A stretch of DNA of 24,277 nucleotides from an uncultured Clostridia bacterium (lineage in GTDB: Bacteria; Bacillota; Clostridia; Christensenellales; UBA1242). Positions 14,962 to 22,189 of this stretch are shown here, piece by piece. The notes under the pieces were generated by a model, which was not told the DNA's origin, ran no database searches, and saw only the letters and a program-made list of their open reading frames with translations. The stretch is from the NCBI GenBank assembly GCA_947584775.1, contig CANPWT010000008.1:1-24277 (forward strand), in the 5' to 3' direction. Within the stretch, counting starts at the first letter, position 1. Every line of letters starts with the position of its first letter. Both the position numbers and the translations under genes were made by a program.

Positions 14962-15504
14962 TTATTTAATTCTTTTACTTTTTGTGCAACTTTCCACAAA
15001 CTCGTAAACATCCACTCTTCTTTTAAATTTTGGCAGTTCGTAAAGTTTTACCGCGTATAGTTTATTATCATAAAATGATTTATACTTTGTTAAAATGTCG
15101 TCTAGTGCGTGTTCTATTGAATTGTATTTATGTATGCCGCGATAATACTGCCACGAATATTCAAACCAAAACCAATTTTCCTTTTCTTTAAACAGGGCAA
15201 AAGTGTGGGTGGGCCCGCCGTCATTTTTATTTAGTAAACTTTCAATAAAATAACATTTGTGTTCAATGCCGGCCGATTTAAAAAATTCGTCTTCCAACAC
15301 ACAAAAATCCCAACAAACACCATATTTGCTTTTTAAAAAATCTTCCCCAAGGCGGAGTTTGTAAAATTTGTCCATGTTTTGTTGGAAATCTGGCTCTAAG
15401 TCGGTAAAAATTTTGTTCCTATACTTAAAACCATATTTCATGTTTGCTTTAAAATAATTCATTAATTCTTTTGGTGTGGTTATACCGAATTTTTTAAAAT
15501 CCAT
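14962..15504 (-). CDS. Transglutaminase-like (papain-fold) protein
   Basis: 180 aa. The arrangement of C64 in YGVCWDFCVLEDEFF, H100 in GPTHTFALFKEKENWFWFE and an acidic residue at E115 (WFEYSW) matches the Cys-His-Asp/Glu order and spacing of the transglutaminase-like superfamily, as does the helix carrying the cysteine. Bacterial members are usually cysteine peptidases or peptide hydrolases; the substrate here is unknown. There is no signal peptide, so it is probably cytoplasmic. The ribosome site is weak (AGCAGGT). It shares the strand with the 54-aa gene but is 250 bases upstream of it. Confidence 0.7.
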   Translation of the reverse strand: MDFKKFGITTPKELMNYFKANMKYGFKYRNKIFTDLEPDFQQNMDKFYKLRLGEDFLKSKYGVCWDFCVLEDEFFKSAGIEHKCYFIESLLNKNDGGPTHTFALFKEKENWFWFEYSWQYYRGIHKYNSIEHALDDILTKYKSFYDNKLYAVKLYELPKFKRRVDVYEFVESCTKSKRIK

Positions 15505-15751
15505 AATTTACCTGCTAGAATAATTATATCAACTTTTCCTACAATCTCAAAATGTTTATCGGTTCTTTAAACTAATAAGGTTAATGTATAGTATATATTC
15601 AGATGAAATAAAAAAGGTTATAAAAATTATAATTGCCATGTTTAAAACTTTATTATTTGCACTTTTAAATGTGTTTCTATTAAGTGGTAGTTATATTAAA
15701 AATTATTTCTAGCCGTCTTTATTTTATCTGATAAATGCTTCCAAAGGGGAG

Positions 15752-15897
15752 TTATCAACGGGAAAAGGGACTTGTACACACATTTATAAACAGTTCTACC
15801 CACATCAAATGTGGATAAAAATTGTATTTTAAAATTTATAATTTGCTATTTTTAGCACAATATATTGTGGTTTGAACAACTTGTCCACTTTTCCACC
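15752..15897. other. Second, weaker DnaA-box cluster
   Basis: One perfect box TGTGGATAA (15810-15818, reverse) sits in a small inverted repeat, CCACAT-CAA-ATGTGG. Degenerate candidates are TTATCAACG (15752-15760), TTGTACACA (15772-15780), TGTGGTTTG (15866-15874), TTGTCCACT (15881-15889) and TTTTCCACC (15889-15897). With the cluster at 8.0-8.2 kb it flanks the dnaA-recF segment. Only the first box is strong. Confidence 0.45.
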
Positions 15898-15947
15898 ACC
15901 CCTAATAAAAAAACTACTATCAAAAAAATAAATATATAAATTAATAA

Positions 15948-15960
15948 GCGCGCGCACACA
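15948..15960. other. Alternating purine-pyrimidine tract
   Basis: GCGCGCGCACACA is a 13-base strictly alternating purine-pyrimidine run in otherwise very AT-rich DNA, a sequence type able to adopt Z-DNA under supercoiling. It lies 50 bases after the second DnaA-box cluster. Confidence 0.5.
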
Positions 15961-16033
15961 TTCATAATAATAAATCTCTTTAATTCACAACTCTATACAT
16001 TGTTTGTAGGTTAACACAATAAGTATTTACAAT

Positions 16034-16460
16034 AAAACACATATTTTGTGCTTATAAAAACATGATAAATTTGTTTTTTTATATACTTACACTAAAAACT
16101 TAGTAGAACTTTGTTTATTTTAAACCTCTAACTATGTTTATAATTAAACACTCACTTGTTTATCATGAAAACACAAAATGTTGTTATATCGCGTTTATTT
16201 ACACCTGAGTAAATGCTTGCATATCAAAACATTAAATGCGTTTGTAGATATACTCGCCGAAATCTATTTATGCCGAAAACACTAAATATGTTTTATAATA
16301 AACTTAATTGAATATGTTTTTATGAACAACTCAAAAAGTGTTTACTATAAAAACATGCTAAAATTTGTTAATACACAAAAAGTGTCGGCTTAAACCAAAA
16401 CTGTCCATACACACAAAACATGTCCATAAACAAAAAATCTGTTCCCGCACACAAAACATA
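16034..16460. repeat. Field of degenerate ACA...TGT inverted repeats upstream of dnaN
   Basis: About ten short inverted repeats with A-rich centres: CACA/TGTG (16038-16050), ACTAA/TTAGT (16091-16104), AAACA/TGTTT (16146-16161), AACA/TGTT (16170-16182), AAAC/GTTT (16227-16243), AAAACA/TGTTTT (16276-16294), AACA/TGTT (16325-16342), ACAC/GTGT (16373-16385). The last two units share an exact 12-mer, CACACAAAACAT (16410-16421, 16448-16459). Most centres are 38-59 bases apart. A longer direct repeat, TATAAAAACATG followed by a TAAATTTGTT-like block, occurs at 16053-16075 and 16346-16369. No gene lies here. The layout suggests iterated protein-binding sites; the protein is unknown. Confidence 0.45.
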
Positions 16461-16536
16461 ACAATGCATACAAAATTAAAAAAAATTTTCAACTTTCTGA
16501 CAGATTTTCTTGCTTTTTCAAACAGGTTTGTGCTAA

Positions 16537-16542
16537 TATAAT
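16537..16542 (+). promoter_or_regulatory. Possible -10 of dnaN
   Basis: TATAAT at 16537-16542, with only a weak TTTTCA at 16515-16520 as -35 (16-base spacing). The leader would be ~138 nt and ends with a small hairpin, ATAGG/CCTAT (16645-16660), just before the AAAAGGAG ribosome site. Confidence 0.35.
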
Positions 16543-16686
16543 AGTGTAAAACTTAAAGCCAATTCAAACAATAAATTTTGGTTTTATAAAATTTTAGTTT
16601 GGTATAGTTTTGTTTTTATAAGCATTTAGTTTTATATGGGGTAAATAGGGGTTAACCTATAAAAATTTAAGCACAAAAGGAGAAGT

Positions 16687-17784
16687 ATGAAATTTAGATG
16701 TGATGGGCTCGAATTAAGCGAGGCAATAGCAACAGTAAGCAAAGCAATTAGCAATCGTACAACCTCTCAAATTTTAGAGGGTATAAAAATGGTCTGTGGG
16801 GAGGATAAAATTATTCTATCCGCAACCGACCTGGAAATGAGTATAGAAAAATCCATTAGGGCGGAAGTTGACTCGGCTGGTGAAACGGTTGTTCCGGGCA
16901 GATTGTTTGGTGATTACATTAAAAAACTAACCAACGAACAAATTCAGTGTGAACTTAACGAAAAAAATCAGTTAAAAATCTCATATACCGACAGTGAGGG
17001 TTGCTTGCAATGTATGGAAATTAGTGAATTTCCTCAGTTAAAAGAAGTTAATAAAGATAATTATTTTCAAGTTGGCAAGGAAGATTTTAAAACTTTAATC
17101 AACAATGTTAACTATGCAGTTGCGCAGGACGATAGCAGGCCAATTTTAAAAGGCATTTTGTTGGAAGTTAATTCAACTTCTATCCGCGCGGTTGCCGTTG
17201 ACGGTTGCAGGCTAAGCATTGCAAATAAGCCGGTTATTATGTCCACTGCCGAATTTAAAATTATTGTTCCAGGCAAAAATTTGTACGAAATTACCAAAAT
17301 GTTAGATAATGAGGGTGATATTAAAATTTACGTTCACAGCAATAACATTATGGTAGATTTGGGGGACACTATTATTATTAACCGCTTAATAGATGGTCAG
17401 TTTATCAACTACCGCCAAATTGTTCCAAAGGAATTTGCCACTGTTGTAACAATAAATAAAGAGCAATTAGAGGATGCAATTGACCGCGCCAGCGTATTAA
17501 GTAGAATTGATAAAAACAACCTTGTAAAATTTGACATTAAAGAAAAGAATTTGATGTTAACCTCTAACAGCGAGTTTGGCAATACTAAGGAAAATATAAC
17601 AGTTGGCGTTAAGGGTAACGATTTAAACATTGCCTTTAATTCAAAATATTTTTACGATTGCCTGCGAGTTATAGATAACACTTACATCAAAATAAATTTA
17701 AACAGCCAAATTCAACCATGCGTTATAACTCCATGCGAGGGTGAGGAATTCTTGTTCTTAATTCTACCTGTTAAGGCTAGATAA
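16687..17784 (+). CDS. dnaN: DNA polymerase III sliding clamp (beta subunit)
   Basis: 365 aa, standard for the three-domain beta clamp. It begins MKFRCDGLELSEAIATVSKA and ends LILPVKAR, the usual clamp C-terminus. The first domain carries the LEMSIE strand and VVPGRLFGDYIKKL, the second SRPILKGILLEV and AVDGCRLSIA, and the third NKEQLEDAIDRASVLS. The clamp encircles DNA and tethers polymerase and repair factors. AAAAGGAG sits correctly before ATG 16687. It is usually next to dnaA; here 5 kb separates dnaA's end from dnaN, with recF, galE and two minus-strand genes between. A terminator occurs 213 bases after the stop. Confidence 0.97.
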   Translation: MKFRCDGLELSEAIATVSKAISNRTTSQILEGIKMVCGEDKIILSATDLEMSIEKSIRAEVDSAGETVVPGRLFGDYIKKLTNEQIQCELNEKNQLKISYTDSEGCLQCMEISEFPQLKEVNKDNYFQVGKEDFKTLINNVNYAVAQDDSRPILKGILLEVNSTSIRAVAVDGCRLSIANKPVIMSTAEFKIIVPGKNLYEITKMLDNEGDIKIYVHSNNIMVDLGDTIIINRLIDGQFINYRQIVPKEFATVVTINKEQLEDAIDRASVLSRIDKNNLVKFDIKEKNLMLTSNSEFGNTKENITVGVKGNDLNIAFNSKYFYDCLRVIDNTYIKINLNSQIQPCVITPCEGEEFLFLILPVKAR

Positions 17785-17997
17785 ATTTATTTGATTACTC
17801 GTTTTAAACAAAAAATCATTAGAAAAACCATGTGTAATAATATAGATGAAAACACACAAAACAAATTAAAATAAATGGTTTAAAAATTTAGCAAGGTGTT
17901 TTAAATAGATTTTGTTTAATAATATCTTTCAACTAATAATTTTTATTATATCTTTTAATTCAATAAAAATTTATAAACCTAAAATTCAACAATATAG

Positions 17998-18020
17998 AAA
18001 CGGCATTCCGCCGTTTTTTT
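17998..18020 (+). terminator. Intrinsic terminator downstream of dnaN
   Basis: AAACGGC (17998-18004), loop ATTCC and GCCGTTT (18010-18016) followed by T's. It is 213 bases after the dnaN stop codon; the sequence between is AT-rich with nothing else recognised. Confidence 0.8.
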
Positions 18021-18132
18021 ATTTTAAAAAGTTTAAACAAAATCAATAACCTTATATTAAATAAACGATTAAATATATTGCCAAAATTTCTTGTAAAAAC
18101 CATTTTATTATTCTAACCAAACGATTAATATT

Positions 18133-18221
18133 GGGTTCCCGCAGAACATCAAATGTTTTGTGGGGAAAAGGAGCAAACAAGTGAAGGCGTAATTTGCAAC
18201 ACCTGAGCAAATAGGCTATAA
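18133..18221 (+). repeat. Intergenic repeat module A, copy 1
   Basis: It opens with an imperfect hairpin (CCCGCAGAACAT, loop CAA, ATGTTTTGTGGGG) and continues with a conserved ~55-base tail containing GAAAAGGAGCAAACAA. It is closely matched by copy 2 at 18643-18731; both are followed directly by a module B. Confidence 0.75.
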
Positions 18222-18283
18222 CGCCGTTCGCGACACGAGATACACTCGACTCGGACAAGTCAAGTCCTCGCTCGGTATGACAG
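18222..18283 (-). repeat. Intergenic repeat module B, copy 1
   Basis: A 62-base unit matching copy 2 (18397-18458) at 61 of 62 positions. Its complement starts GTCATACCGAGCGAGGACT and ends around GTATCTC, the same skeleton as module C, so B is a C-like element in the opposite orientation. GC content is far above the surroundings. Short frames read from it, including a recurrent SESSVSRVANG peptide, are not genes. Confidence 0.85.
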
Positions 18284-18306
18284 GAAAAGTAAAATAAGAA
18301 TCCTTT

Positions 18307-18343
18307 GTCATTCCGACCAAGCGAAGCGCGTGGAGCGAATCTC
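18307..18343 (+). repeat. Intergenic repeat module C, copy 1
   Basis: 37 bases, starting GTCATTCCGACCAAGCGAAG and ending GAATCTC; it matches copy 2 at 35 of 37 positions. The type (GTCATTCCGA...GCGAA...ATCTC) resembles dispersed intergenic repeats seen in several bacterial phyla. It faces module B copy 1 as an inverted partner. Confidence 0.8.
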
Positions 18344-18396
18344 TAAGCAAGAACACAGTTTGAAACGTACAAATACTTGCAGCAAATGAACAAAAG

Positions 18397-18458
18397 CGCC
18401 GTTCGCGACACGAGATACACTCGACTCGGACAAGTCAAGTCCTCGCTCGGTATGGCAG
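18397..18458 (-). repeat. Intergenic repeat module B, copy 2
   Basis: 61 of 62 positions match copy 1; the single change is A to G in TATGACAG. A degenerate piece of a module A tail (about 18366-18396) precedes it. Confidence 0.85.
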
Positions 18459-18538
18459 ATGGGCGATTTAGAAAAAACACATAATTCGAAAAAGCATAGT
18501 ATTGCAATAACTATTAAGAAAAATACAACAACACATTT

Positions 18539-18575
18539 GTCTTTCCGACCAAGCGAAGCGCGTGGAGTGAATCTC
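18539..18575 (+). repeat. Intergenic repeat module C, copy 2
   Basis: 35 of 37 positions match copy 1, with differences in the fourth base and in GTGAATC versus GCGAATC. It is 80 bases after module B copy 2 and in opposite orientation to it. Confidence 0.8.
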
Positions 18576-18642
18576 AATTTAAAACATTTACCTATTGGAG
18601 AAGGAATCATGAGGGAGAACCTTGGTGTCCCATAAAAATATA

Positions 18643-18731
18643 GGGACCCCGCAAAACTCAAAGATTTTGTCGGGAAAAGGAGCAAACAAATGAAGGCATA
18701 ATTTGCGAAAACCTAAGCAAATAGGATAGAA
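18643..18731 (+). repeat. Intergenic repeat module A, copy 2
   Basis: It matches module A copy 1 across the hairpin (CCCGCAAAACTC...AGATTTTGTCGGG) and the tail with GAAAAGGAGCAAACAA. It is followed directly by a diverged module B. Confidence 0.75.
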
Positions 18732-18787
18732 CGCAGTTAGTGAGGCGAGATACATTCGACTCGTTTTACTTGCTCGGTATGACAAAC
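18732..18787 (-). repeat. Intergenic repeat module B, diverged copy 3
   Basis: It keeps the GCGAGATACATTCGACTCG and TGCTCGGTATGACA blocks of module B but has a shorter, changed middle. It ends the alternating array; from 18788 the sequence returns to AT-rich spacer. Confidence 0.75.
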
Positions 18788-18966
18788 AATCTTTAATTTA
18801 GTTCTTTCAATAAAACAACATTAATTTATATTCGACCAAACAAATCAAAACAGAATTGTTTAAAAATTAATTATAGTTATCTTTTAATATAATCACGATA
18901 AAAACAACTTTTAAAAATAAACAATTTTTAGGTGGCGGAAAGATGGGAAATTGAAAGGCAATTCTA

Positions 18967-18995
18967 TTGACAAGCGGGCAAAAATTTGATAATAT
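18967..18995 (+). promoter_or_regulatory. Promoter of the ~85-nt RNA unit upstream of rpmH
   Basis: TTGACA (18967-18972), a 17-base spacer and TAATAT (18990-18995) with TGA (18987-18989) forming an extended -10. The predicted start is near 19002. Confidence 0.72.
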
Positions 18996-19001
18996 AAGCC
19001 T

Positions 19002-19086
19002 AGGATTTATTATTTGCAACCCTAAGGCGAAAAGCCAACCCATTAAGAATTTTTCTTAAAGCAATGTCCTAACAAGGCATTTTTTT
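19002..19086 (+). ncRNA. Candidate small RNA or attenuator leader
   Basis: From the predicted start to a T-run (19080-19086) is about 85 nt. Potential structure: GGC-GAAAA-GCC (19026-19036), a perfect seven-pair stem TTAAGAA-TTT-TTCTTAA (19043-19059), and a terminator-like hairpin AATG/CATT plus CCT/AGG (19063-19081). TAGGA (19001-19005) can also pair with TCCTA (19067-19071), which would compete with the terminator stem. That mutual exclusion is typical of riboswitch or attenuator leaders. I cannot match it to a known class. rpmH starts 149 bases after the T-run, so it may control that operon or be an independent RNA. Confidence 0.5.
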
Positions 19087-19234
19087 ATTAAAAAGCCTAT
19101 TAAATTACTAAATTTGTCGAATTTGCTAAAATTGTTTTTAAATTATTTAACAAATTAACTTTTGCAAAATAAACTAAAATAATTAGCAAATAATTTGTAA
19201 TTTAATTACATCATTAAATTTAAAAGGAGTTATT

Positions 19235-19369
19235 ATGAAACAGACCTATCAACCAAAGAAAAAACAACGCAACAAAGTTCATGGTTTTAGAGCAAGGATG
19301 AAAACCTTATCTGGTAGAAATGTTATTAAAAGACGCAGAAACAAAGGTAGAAAAGAACTTACTAAATAG
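19235..19369 (+). CDS. rpmH: 50S ribosomal protein L34
   Basis: 44 aa, full length. The sequence MKQTYQPKKKQRNKVHGFRA followed by RMKTLSGRNVIKRRRNKGRK is diagnostic for L34, a small basic protein of the large subunit. AAAGGAG is well spaced before ATG 19235. It is followed eight bases later by rnpA, the near-universal pairing. It heads the rpmH-rnpA-yidD-yidC-jag operon, possibly under control of the structured RNA unit upstream. Confidence 0.98.
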   Translation: MKQTYQPKKKQRNKVHGFRARMKTLSGRNVIKRRRNKGRKELTK

Positions 19370-19377
19370 AGGTTTTT

Positions 19378-19728
19378 ATGCTTAAAAAAATAAACCGTCT
19401 AAAAAAAAGAAAAGAGTTTAATTACATATACAAAAAAGGCACAGTAATTTATTCTAACAACTTTTTAATTCATTATGTGCGCGCTTTTAAGCCGTACCCA
19501 CAAATTGGCATAAGTGTGTCAAAATCGGTGGGCAACAGCGTGGTGCGCAGCCGAGTAAAACGTATAATAAGTGAGGCGTGCAGGCTAAATATAAACAAAT
19601 TTGCTGTTAAAAATTATATAATCACAGCAAAGGAAAGTATTGTTAATAAAAAATCTAACGAAATAGAGGCCGAGTTAATTAAACTTTTAACAAAAAACAA
19701 CCTAATTGTTAAGGAACAAAATGTTTAA
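19378..19728 (+). CDS. rnpA: Ribonuclease P protein component
   Basis: 116 aa, typical size. RnpA binds the RNase P RNA and the 5' leader of precursor tRNAs. It begins with basic MLKKINRLKKRKEFNYIYKKG, has the QIGISVSKSVGNSVVRSRVK strand-helix and the conserved RxRxKR basic motif (residues 57-62, RSRVKR; most family members have RNRxKR). The start has AGAGG five bases upstream. The 3' end overlaps yidD by eight bases, suggesting translational coupling. Confidence 0.95.
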   Translation: MLKKINRLKKRKEFNYIYKKGTVIYSNNFLIHYVRAFKPYPQIGISVSKSVGNSVVRSRVKRIISEACRLNINKFAVKNYIITAKESIVNKKSNEIEAELIKLLTKNNLIVKEQNV

Positions 19729-19996
19729 AATTTACTATATTTTAACTTTTCCGCTAACCTTTTTAGCAATATGTTTAATAATGATTTATAGGTTGATTAT
19801 TCGCAAATTTTTGGGTAAATCGTGTAAATTTGTTCCAACGTGCAGCAGTTATGGGTTAGATAGCATTATTCAATTTGGCTTTTTTATTGGTGGCTACTTA
19901 ACTTTAAAGAGACTTTTAAAATGCCGTCCATCTTCCCCTGCGGGCATAGACTACCCAAAATTAAACTTACAAGGAAATTATAAATGGAAATGTTAA
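19721..19996 (+). CDS. yidD: YidD family membrane protein insertion efficiency factor
   Basis: 91 aa. The start is ATG 19721, with AAGGAA well spaced, rather than the TTG at 19706. One N-terminal hydrophobic segment (~5-24) is followed by the conserved CKFVPTCSSYGLDSI block (three cysteines counting the later LKCRPSSPAGIDYP), which defines YidD. The protein assists YidC-dependent insertion and sits at the inner face of the membrane. It overlaps rnpA upstream by eight bases and yidC downstream by 13, consistent with tight co-translation. Confidence 0.94.
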   Translation: MFKIYYILTFPLTFLAICLIMIYRLIIRKFLGKSCKFVPTCSSYGLDSIIQFGFFIGGYLTLKRLLKCRPSSPAGIDYPKLNLQGNYKWKC

Positions 19997-21021
19997 ATTC
20001 TTTCAATTTGCTTTTAGCAAACGATTTATGGACAATTATTATTTCAAAATTGGCTGGCTGGATTGTAAACTACGGTTGGGCAATAATTGTTTTTACAATC
20101 CTTTTAAAATTGGTGTTAACCCCGCTAGATGTTTGGCAACGTGTTTCTAGCCAAAAGCAATCTAAGGTTATGGCGCTGATGCAGCCACAAATGGAAGCAC
20201 TGCAAAAGAAATATGGCGATGATAAAGAAAAGTTAAACCAGGAGCAAGCAAACTTATATAAAAAATATAATGTAAACGTGGGCGGGATGTGTTTTTCGTT
20301 GTTGTTTACATTGGTTATAACAATAGTGATAACCTTTTCGCTTTATGGCAGTTTGCGTGCCCTTGGTCAGGAAAAACTATATGAAAACTATCACGCGCTA
20401 GAAGTTACATATAACGAGGCGTCCGCCACGGCAGATAGCAACAACCTTGTGGACGAGGAAAAGAACGAATATGTAATTCAAGTTGTAAAAGATAAGTATG
20501 ACCAAATTAAAAAACAAGATGGTTGGCTTTGGGTTAAAAATGTTTGGAAGGCAGACACAAACACAAGCCAATTTGTGGAATTTGAAAGTTATGCAAATCA
20601 TTACAACTTAACAGGTGAGGCTAGAACGCAGGCAAAAGAAATTTATTCAATAATCACCTCATCCATAAATAAACAAACGGGTGAGGCAAACGGATATTTT
20701 GTGTTAATTGTGTTGGCAGTGTTAGTTTCGTTTGTAACGCAATTAATAAGCGCAAAATTGCTTGCGCCAAAGGGTCAAAAATTAACATTAACAAATTGGA
20801 TTATGATGATAATTGTGCCAATAACCATGGTGATATTGGTTACAACGTCAAACGTGGTGTACACCTTGTATGTTATTGTTAACTCAATTATGACAGCGCT
20901 AATTTCAACCATAATCTCACTTATAATGCGTAACAAAAACAAAACAAGCAACCCCGAACAGGAACTTAAAAAGATGCGCAAAATAGAAGTTGTTGAATAT
21001 AGTAGAAATTACAAAAAATAG
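19984..21021 (+). CDS. yidC: Membrane protein insertase YidC/OxaA with a large TM2-TM3 loop
   Basis: 345 aa. The Oxa1 core is clear: TM1 (~24-46), the cytoplasmic coiled hairpin with KVMALMQPQMEALQKKYG (61-78), TM2 (~101-121), TM3 (~237-259), then two more helices (~272-315) and a basic tail. The segment between TM2 and TM3 (about 122-236) is ~115 residues and includes the conserved WLWVKNVWKAD; in most Gram-positive YidC proteins this outer loop is far shorter. The TM1 groove arginine of SpoIIIJ/YidC aligns with K42 (TILLKLVL), a conservative change. No lipoprotein signal is visible, unlike Bacillus homologues. ATG 19984 is seven bases past AAGGAA. Confidence 0.93.
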   Translation: MEMLNSFNLLLANDLWTIIISKLAGWIVNYGWAIIVFTILLKLVLTPLDVWQRVSSQKQSKVMALMQPQMEALQKKYGDDKEKLNQEQANLYKKYNVNVGGMCFSLLFTLVITIVITFSLYGSLRALGQEKLYENYHALEVTYNEASATADSNNLVDEEKNEYVIQVVKDKYDQIKKQDGWLWVKNVWKADTNTSQFVEFESYANHYNLTGEARTQAKEIYSIITSSINKQTGEANGYFVLIVLAVLVSFVTQLISAKLLAPKGQKLTLTNWIMMIIVPITMVILVTTSNVVYTLYVIVNSIMTALISTIISLIMRNKNKTSNPEQELKKMRKIEVVEYSRNYKK

Positions 21022-21030
21022 GAGGAATGT

Positions 21031-21759
21031 ATGCAAATAGAGGCTACAGGGAAAACAGTAGAAATAGCAATCCAAAATGGCCTTTTGGAAAGCGGCATGA
21101 AAAGAGAAGACGTGCAAGTAAAAGTTGTAGATAACGGCGGGCTTTTTAAAAAAGCCAAAGTGATTTTATCTTGGGGGGAGGAGCAATCCACCGAACCAGA
21201 AACCGAGCCACAATCAAGCGAAGAAAGCACAATAGAGCAAACAAGCCAAATATCAGAAACCAAAGCCGAAACCAAGATTGAACAAAAAAAGAGGATTGTA
21301 GATAGTTCCAGATTGCAACAAGCAGGCAAGGATTTCTTGTTGGGTTTAGCAAAGTTTTATGACGAAAATGCAGTTGTTAGCGTGGAAGTTAAAGATAATG
21401 ATGTTTACTTTGCAGTAACGGGTGAAAACCTTGGCAAATTAATTGGCTTTAAAGGTGAAAATTTATCTGCAATTCAAATGATTTTAACCGGGCTTAAAAT
21501 CAAAGGTGAGGGCGCAATCAGAATGTATTTAGACATTGCTGGTTACAAGGCCAACAAAAATCAAGCGTTAATAGACTTAGCCAACAAAACGGCCGACCAG
21601 GCAGTAAAAATTGAACGCAATATACACCTAGACCCAATGAACGCGTACGAACGCAGAATTATTCACACAACAATTCAAGAAAGGTCGGACGCAACAACAG
21701 AGTCTACCGGCGAGGGCGAAAAACGCCATGTTGTTGTTAAGCCAATATTTAAAAAGTAA
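21031..21759 (+). CDS. jag: RNA-binding protein Jag (KhpB/EloR)
   Basis: 242 aa. Domain order is standard: the N-terminal Jag-N domain (~1-52, MQIEATGKTVEIAIQNGL), an acidic Glu/Ser/Thr-rich linker (~50-86), a KH domain (~95-172) with the GFKGEN loop (139-144), and a C-terminal R3H domain with ERRIIH (207-212, R208-x3-H212). Jag/KhpB binds RNA with KhpA and influences cell elongation and division in Gram-positive bacteria. GGAGG precedes ATG 21031 by six bases. It follows yidC by nine bases and closes the operon with a terminator whose stem starts in its stop codon. Confidence 0.95.
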   Translation: MQIEATGKTVEIAIQNGLLESGMKREDVQVKVVDNGGLFKKAKVILSWGEEQSTEPETEPQSSEESTIEQTSQISETKAETKIEQKKRIVDSSRLQQAGKDFLLGLAKFYDENAVVSVEVKDNDVYFAVTGENLGKLIGFKGENLSAIQMILTGLKIKGEGAIRMYLDIAGYKANKNQALIDLANKTADQAVKIERNIHLDPMNAYERRIIHTTIQERSDATTESTGEGEKRHVVVKPIFKK

Positions 21760-21780
21760 GTGGCATTGCCACTTTTTTTT
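21758..21780 (+). terminator. Terminator of the rpmH-rnpA-yidD-yidC-jag operon
   Basis: AAGTGGC-ATT-GCCACTT (21758-21774) is a perfect seven-pair stem followed by a run of T's. It overlaps the last two bases of the jag stop codon. Confidence 0.93.
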
Positions 21781-22059
21781 AACCTTTTTTACCGCTAATT
21801 TTAGCAACCAAAAATTTTGCACACTATATTAAAATTATTAGCAAAAATTTATATTTTTTAAATATACAATTTTTTTAAAACAAAACATTTTAAAAACACA
21901 AAGCAAAACCTTTCTTTTACATTTTAAAATAAAAAACCACAAAACAAAAATGTGTTAAATTTTAAATAAACATTTTATTTTAAATAACCAACGCACCAAG
22001 CAACATAAAACAATATTAAATTATATCGACAATATTTAGGCATTTGTAACTATTTATAT
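21781..22059. other. AT-rich spacer after the jag terminator
   Basis: About 280 bases of low-complexity A/T-rich sequence. Together with the leader of the next gene it makes a 540-base gene-free stretch. Nothing beyond A/T runs was recognised here. Confidence 0.5.
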
Positions 22060-22089
22060 TTGACAATGCAACTTTATTTTTGCTATAAT
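22060..22089 (+). promoter_or_regulatory. Strong promoter of the LysRS-like gene
   Basis: TTGACA (22060-22065), an 18-base spacer and TATAAT (22084-22089) with TGC (22081-22083) as an extended -10. It has the same build as the rpsF promoter. The predicted start near 22096 gives a leader of about 206 nt. Confidence 0.85.
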
Positions 22090-22102
22090 TAATTTTATTA
22101 AT

Positions 22103-22189
22103 TTTAAATTTATAATTAGCGTGCTAATTTAAATTATAATTAACACATATTTAAATTTATAATTAGCGTGCTAATTTAAATTATAATTA
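22103..22189 (+). repeat. Two 40-bp direct repeats, each a palindrome, in the LysRS-like leader
   Basis: The same 40 bases occur at 22103-22142 and 22150-22189, with a seven-base spacer. Each contains AATTAGC-GT-GCTAATT, a seven-pair stem extended by A/T pairs on both sides, so each can fold into a hairpin in mRNA. A diverged third unit (about 22193-22235) lacks the GC core. No T-box motif (such as AGGGTGG...) is present. Confidence 0.8.

Noticed and set aside
18052..18785. Minus-strand reading frames of 65-125 codons, two sharing an SESSVSRVANG peptide
   Set aside because: They are translations of the intergenic repeat modules; they lack ribosome sites and the shared peptide comes from the repeated DNA.
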